Part shown: positions 58,811-64,000 of the stretch, in pieces | Layout of the letters: every line of letters starts with the position of its first letter | Position numbering within the stretch: position 1 is the first letter of the stretch | Assembly (NCBI RefSeq): GCF_050908995.1 | Contig: NC_135118.1 | Span: 6,696,001-6,760,000, forward strand | From: Andrena cerasifolii | Taxonomy: Eukaryota; Arthropoda; Insecta; Hymenoptera; Andrenidae | Length of the DNA: 64,000 nucleotides | Direction of reading: 5' to 3' | Program-made: the position numbers and the translations under genes | The notes under the pieces: generated by a model | What the model saw: only the letters and a program-made list of their open reading frames with translations | Told to the model about the DNA's origin: nothing | The model's database searches: none

Positions 58811-59869
58811 GAGCCGTTTATCTTGAAAGTGGCGTAAGTCCATTTATGTTCGAATCGAGATATCGAAGGGTTTGCGTTGGATTAAATTTAAAAATATGGG
58901 TAACAGATAACATAGTAGTATCGTGTTTTTGGGTTACCAAGGGTGTCAAATTTATCATCCCAATTAGCATAATTAACATTATTTAAGAAATAATATGTGT
59001 TTGATGGCTACGAATGGACTTTCGCCACTTTCAAAATCGATGAAATGACGTTTTCAATTTTTAAGAAAGCACAAGTCCATAGAAAAAGTAAATTTCCTTT
59101 GAAATAAAAATAAGTGTACACACTTTTGTTATAAAATAAAATAAATATTCAACTTTTATTCTTTGTTAAGTAATTTTCACATTAAAATTAATAATGTTTT
59201 ATTAATTATTATTCAGTCTTCTCCAGTCTTTGTATGCGGGAGTGATTTAAAATAATTATGGTGTGCAGGTGGTATATTATATAATAAATCCATTAAGTCC
59301 TTATATTTTAGGTGTGTGATTCTTCTCGTTTTTTTTTCTTGTCCAAGTCGCGGATTCCAATACATTTTTCGTGCATTTTATTTGTTTGCTGTAGTTTTAG
59401 TTGTGACTGCTTTATGTCTCGCAGACATTTACTTTGTAATATGCAATTAATTTGTTATAAACAAATTGCTGAAAATTACAAGGGCATATCCGGAGACCCG
59501 TGTGAATCCGTCAGCGGATCGAAAGTGAAATTTGAGATTAAATTGTTTATAACAAATTCATGGCACGTTGATAATTAAACTGCTGTCTTGATAATTAAAC
59601 ATAAAGCTGTGATCTCGACAAATTTTATTGCACAATATTTTCCGTATCCATTTGAAACTCTCACAATAGGACTTACGCCACTTTCAAAATAAACTTTTTC
59701 ATCGCTTCATTAACCAGCATATTTTCGTTTCACAAAATTTTAATGACTTTAAATATGTTAGTAACAATTTGCTTCAGAATGAAAAGATCGTGTAAAAATG
59801 TAACTATTAAGATAGCTAACTCGATTTTTTTGGAAAATGGACTTACGCCACTTTCAAAATAAACGGCTC
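58811..59869. mobile_element. Element reiterating GGACTTACGCCACTTTCAAA
   Basis: Left end gagccgtttatcttgaaagt then ggcgtaagtccat; right end, in reverse complement, gagccgtttattttgaaagt then ggcgtaagtccat. About 33 bp pair with one mismatch. The same phrase occurs internally at 59012-59040 (atggactttcgccactttca) and 59669-59691 (ggacttacgccactttcaaa). The AT-rich interior has an 88-codon frame (59312-59578, +) with no recognised domain. 1059 bp. No clear target duplication. Confidence 0.82.
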
Positions 59870-59901
59870 AATTGTTTCGAGTCCATTACCATCGCTGTGG
59901 T

Positions 59902-60050
59902 ATAAATGAGGCATTGAAACAAAAATTGACTAACCCACTTTGTTTGCGAAATTGAGTTAGTAGTAATGTATTCTAATGGGATGTACTGATCATAGAAAAT
60001 AAGAAAACTTACTTTTTTCAATTTTAAATAATATGGCATAAGCATTATGA
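59902..60050. mobile_element. Diverged relative of the GAGGCAT MITE
   Basis: tataaatgaggcattgaaac then aaaaattgactaaccc, followed by a body resembling 34344-34493 (ttgcgaaatt, tagtaatgtatt, gatcatagaaaataagaaaa, ttttttcaat). The right end (tatggcataagcatt) has drifted. Confidence 0.6.
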
Positions 60051-60060
60051 AAATTAATTA

Positions 60061-60234
60061 AGCCGGGAATCCACCGGGATGCTAGGCGAAGCTATGCTAT
60101 GCGGTGCTATGTTTTAACGTAGATTTTGGTAATAAAAATGAAACCGTTTCCACCAAAATGAAATGAAGCTAATTTTTTTTAAACGTAGCACAGCATCGCA
60201 TAGCATAGCTTAGCTTCCCGGTGGATTCCCGGCT
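60061..60234. mobile_element. TTA-flanked palindromic MITE with AGCCGGGAATCC ends
   Basis: Left agccgggaatccaccgggat then gctaggcgaagctatgctat; right atagcatagcttagcttccc then ggtggattcccggct. The ends pair over about 60 bp. TTA flanks both sides (60058-60060, 60235-60237), the 3-bp TWA duplication of PIF/Harbinger-type elements. The tip keeps a gctatgc-type motif several times. 174 bp. Confidence 0.82.
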
Positions 60235-60330
60235 TTATATCTTCTTTGGGAAGCATTTCGAATGGTATCAGAAGCTAAAAATTATGACTGCGGTGGCAAC
60301 AACGTCTGCAAAACAAAATAACGTTCAAAC

Positions 60331-61032
60331 TAAGGCTGTTCGAGTACTCGGAAAAAGCGAGCCGAGCCGTGCCGAGTACCCGTAAAACCCGAGTGGCTCG
60401 AAAGAACCGAGCGGTTCGATAAAACCGAGCAGCTCGAATTTTTTCGAGCGGCCCGAAAGAATCGAGAAGCTTGATTTTTTTTCGAGCGGCTCAAATATAC
60501 TTGGAGCAGATCGAAATATTCGAGCAGACCGACAGTGTCGAGTAGCTTGAAGCTTGAACCTTTCGAATATTTTAGGATACGTTTATCTACGAGAATGTAA
60601 ATAATGGTCCTCAATAAGTAATGTGAATAATTCAAATGTTAGCTGTAACTGAAAATATTCTGTAACTTTTGAAAATGAGTACTAAATTCAAATCTTTCTT
60701 TTTTTCATTTTTTTTTTTGTATTTATGAACGTATTCATACACTTCTCTTTATGTTATCTTTCTTTTCTTCTTACTTTTTTCTTCGTAACCTAAAACATTC
60801 AAAACATTCGTATTGCCCGAAAATTTCAAGCTTCAATTTTCAAGCTACTCCACACAGTCGGCCTGCTCGAGAATTTCGATCTGCTCCAAGTGTATTCGAG
60901 CCGCTCGAAAAAAATTCGAGCTACTCGGTTTTATCGAGCCGATCGATTCTTTCGAGCTACTCGGTTTTTACGGGTACTCGCCTCGGTCCGAACTTGAAGC
61001 AACTCGAATATTCGAGTACTCGAACAGCCTTC
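60331..61032. mobile_element. hAT-type foldback MITE reiterating CGAGCNGCTCGA
   Basis: Left taaggctgttcgagtactcg; right cgagtactcgaacagccttc. A perfect 8-bp duplication gttcaaac flanks it (60323-60330, 61033-61040) and fits the hAT target form nTnnnnAn. About 200 bp at each end consist of repeated pieces such as cgagcggttcga, cgagcagctcgaa, cgagcggcccgaaa and cgagcggctcaa, mirrored on the right as gagccgctcgaaa, cgagctactcgg and so on. The centre (about 60550-60830) is AT-rich and unpaired. Non-coding, 702 bp. Confidence 0.88.
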
Positions 61033-61040
61033 GTTCAAAC

Positions 61041-64000
61041 CCTAATTTAGATCGCTTATTTCTCCGTTGATCGAGTGCTAGAGTTAGTTCCTTTTTTATT
61101 TCAATTCCCCAAATCTACTAAAATTATGAATCCTCTTTCAATACCGCCAAATAAAATAAATACCCAAAATATAATATCTAGAATTCACCTATCAGATATT
61201 TAAAGATTCCCTGAATACCAGCTTGCGAATTTTCTTAAAAAAAATTCCCTTTACAAAAGTACAAGTGTACCAATGAATAGTGAGGTCTCCGATGCGCATG
61301 CTCACCTGGAAGCTCGGCGAGTGCAATTCCCCTTCGAAATTTCTGCAGGTACAAGGATGATTCGAAACTCACCAGTCCTCTTCCCCACTTTTTCATCCCC
61401 CGTGCGTGTGTACTCGACGGAGGGCCTCGCTATTGGCCTGCGCCGCTGTAAATGCTTGTGACACGTAACTGGACTAAATGTAGAAACAGCGGACGCGTTT
61501 CTGGCCAGGGTCGCGTCGTACGTATCGCGCAAATAAGTTAACACGACGCGAGTACAATGGACGCGCGCGGTTCGGTGGTGTGAGGCGGGTGAAAGGACGG
61601 CCCGGCGAGGGGGGTGGTTTGTTGCGACAATGGCGCGGTTACTTTGTCCAGGAAGTATAGCACCACCGCTCCCCCGCCCTCTGGTCCCAGCCACGAGACG
61701 CTAATGCAAGTTCCGGCGAACCTCGAAGAAACGAGACGGGGATATACAGCTTGTATTAGGAACAGTTTTACAGCCTGTTCCTATAGGAATCCAGCGAGAG
61801 CTACAGGCTCCGTATCCAAGCAACGATTTCCTTCTATCGGATCGATGTGCCTCTTTCAAACGAATTTATTTCTCCTCCGTGGGATTTAAAGTCCGTCTAT
61901 CAGGTCCGACTATTTTGTTATCCCCTCTGCGAACAATTTTTACCCAACTACCGTCGCTGGCTATGGATAGCTTTATGCAGGCGGAATTAAATTATTTCGA
62001 TACATTGAGGTATATTTAAGTGCCTCCTACTGGAGGTGTCGAGAATATGGCCAGCGGTATATTTTAATTTTAAATAAAGTTCAATGTACCGAATAGGTAA
62101 TACGGTTCCACTCGGCCATATTTCTGTCAAATTAAACGAAACGGATCCATATAATGCAGCTTTGGAAAAATATGCTGGCCAGTATTGGACGAGGTAGAAC
62201 TTAGATACATACTTCTGTTACAAGGAAATATTTATGTCGACTTTTCTGAAGAATCTGCGATATACATTCAGAATCCATATTGCTCTTGAATTTGCCTAAA
62301 ACTCGAGGCCCAGGGCACTCCCAATTGGAGTGACTCCAATTTCTTATTGTCACCGTCACTTACATAAAACGAATCTGGGGATTTGCTTAGCATCTTAAAG
62401 AATTCCCCCTGCTGAAGAAGCGCCACAATTATGGCGGACCCTGGAGCCCCGGCAAGAGGGGTCGGTGCCTAGATGTGCTTTTCTGATCCAAAAGGACATT
62501 CATACTTTCCTTAACGGCGAGTGCTCCTTCAGCCTCGTAACATCGAGTGGTCGGCTCCTTTGAAATAAGAATACCCTTCCTCCTCGTTCTCGAGGATCGT
62601 GTCTTTATTAAAGGATCCTGAACGGCCTATTTCGTCGACTACGCTCTCCTAACTCCCGCGCTGGCCGGTTACGACGCCGGAACGGCTGCAACCACAGCCA
62701 GCCCGGTCGTTCCAACTTTTTATCGGCACTTCATTGGTTCAGCGTTGGCATAATTAACGGTATTCGCCCCAGCTATCGAGAATGGTACGGGCTGGCTTTA
62801 TGCTCCGCGCTCTGACCAACCCCCGGGTATGAAACTTTCCTCGAGGAAGTTTATCCCGGGAACGATCCTCTATCCCGATTATTTAGACCTCTTGCACACT
62901 CTTGCTGAACGCGTTCTCTTTTTAAGCGACGCCACTAAGTTTCACTGAAAGATTCTCGCTGATAAGTGAATGAAGTAGGACATCGCATGACTATTTAACT
63001 TGGAAACTATAAAAGGTACCAGGGATTATTAAGAGTCCATCAAGCAATTCATAAATCTCGCAATTTGCGAGTCAGAAGAGGCTTCGTGCTACATTTTAAA
63101 ATAGACATTTAATGGGAATTTGACGCGCAATGTAATTTAAATATGTAATTAGTATTTACTTAGAATATCCTGCTGTCGCTCAAAAGTTAAATATGTTCAT
63201 CCCCCGTCAGTTGCCAGACACGTATTCATTTATAGATCAAATTACAGCACCTTTTTCGCGGCTTTTATTTACTAATAACGGCTGAAGCACGCAGTTATTA
63301 TTCATCCCTGTGCTCTAGCTACCAACGATCGCACTTTCGGCAATTAGACAATTCAGTTGATTTCATCCGACTACAATAACCGACATTAAACAGATTTCAT
63401 CCCTCTCGTCGTGATCGTCGTCGCGAGGGAGAATCCAGGAATCGCAATCGAGGAGACTGGGAGTAATTGCGGAAGCGAGCAGTTTGAATATCGTTACCGC
63501 GATTTATATTAAGCCCCGCGGAGTCCATTGTGTTCCTAGCTTGTGGGATCGTTTCATCGTTCGCTCCTCTCCGGCTCCAGCGATTTTTGTCCTCTACGAG
63601 CCATCTCGTCGTCGGTTAAACAGGATGGAATCAGATGGATACGCGTGTAGGGCGACGCTCGTAACAGAGAGAGCTCTAAACTTTTATGCTTCCCCCGGGC
63701 TGTTATTAACTTTTATACTGACTTAGTCAACAGCTAATATCGTTCTTCACTTCTATTGAGTTTGCTGGGACTGCGGGAGTGATATTGTTCGTTGATAATC
63801 ACGGAATTCCATCGCTGCGAATTACAATGGTACAAGTATGCAAGTAGATGTACAGTGTTTCTGTGAGTGAAGGGATTGAGGAATCGTATATTCGTACATA
63901 GGAAAGTAGAGTTATTAGAAAGTGGATTAGAGAGTTAAGAATGATCGCTGAATGATTTGATATAAGTTCAAGATATATTTTAGTATCATTAACCTCTTGC
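61041..64000. other. Non-coding stretch, nothing recognised
   Basis: Mixed CpG-rich and AT-rich DNA, with no paired repeats noticed and no protein-like frame beyond chance frames of 60-130 codons. The window ends here without a recognisable boundary. Confidence 0.5.

Overview
This is eukaryotic nuclear DNA, most likely from an insect and probably a hymenopteran (ant- or bee-like). The evidence is a patchwork of CpG-rich and AT-rich DNA, many short non-autonomous DNA transposons, and a fragment of a protein family I know only as an arthropod repeat family. The species assignment is inference. I found no convincing host protein-coding gene, tRNA, rRNA, known microRNA or CRISPR array. The longest open frame (334 codons, 52178-53182) looks like a chance frame in GC-rich DNA. 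The window is best read as a gene desert or the inside of a very long intron.

Layout: two kinds of DNA alternate. (1) Long CpG-rich single-copy stretches without coding signal: about 0.7-3.4, 4.4-6.3, 9.5-12.4, 16-18.7, 19-20.2, 22.5-30.6, 34.5-37.3, 39-46.5, 48.1-50, 51.7-53.2, 54.5-55.6, 56.5-58.8 and 61-64 kb. Many contain TAATTA-type cores and could hold regulatory DNA. (2) AT-rich islands that are nearly all mobile-element remains.

The mobile elements fall into recognisable groups. TTAA-flanked, CCC-ended piggyBac-like elements lie at 3.86, 18.7, 22.2 and 27.1 kb. hAT-type elements with 8-bp duplications lie at 40.3, 53.2 and 60.3 kb, with relatives at 7.85, 15.4, 23.7 and 47.5 kb. Two Transib-like elements begin with the RAG-type heptamer CACAGTG and have 5-bp duplications (9.0 and 12.5 kb). 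Four TA-flanked elements share GGGAG-type ends (37.3, 43.4, 46.5 and 53.6 kb). A family with GTAAGTGCC-type ends occurs at 0.46, 16.8 and 35.6 kb, the 16.8-kb copy holding three 199-bp tandem units. There are also TA- or TTA-flanked small MITEs, and six long foldback palindromes at 7.2, 14.8, 37.5, 47.6, 50.0 and 55.7 kb.

Three points stand out. First, many elements repeat a short phrase from their own ends several times inside, and the phrase is spelled differently in each element. Second, two foldbacks (37.5 and 50.0 kb) are inverted duplications of the coding 3' end of a transposon: one holds a cysteine-rich zinc-ribbon-like tail at its centre, and the other holds two decayed copies of the same protein, both with the same nonsense codon, plus an intron. 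Third, the Transib-like elements carry a V(D)J-type heptamer and a precise cgttg duplication. All coordinates and alignments were made by eye.
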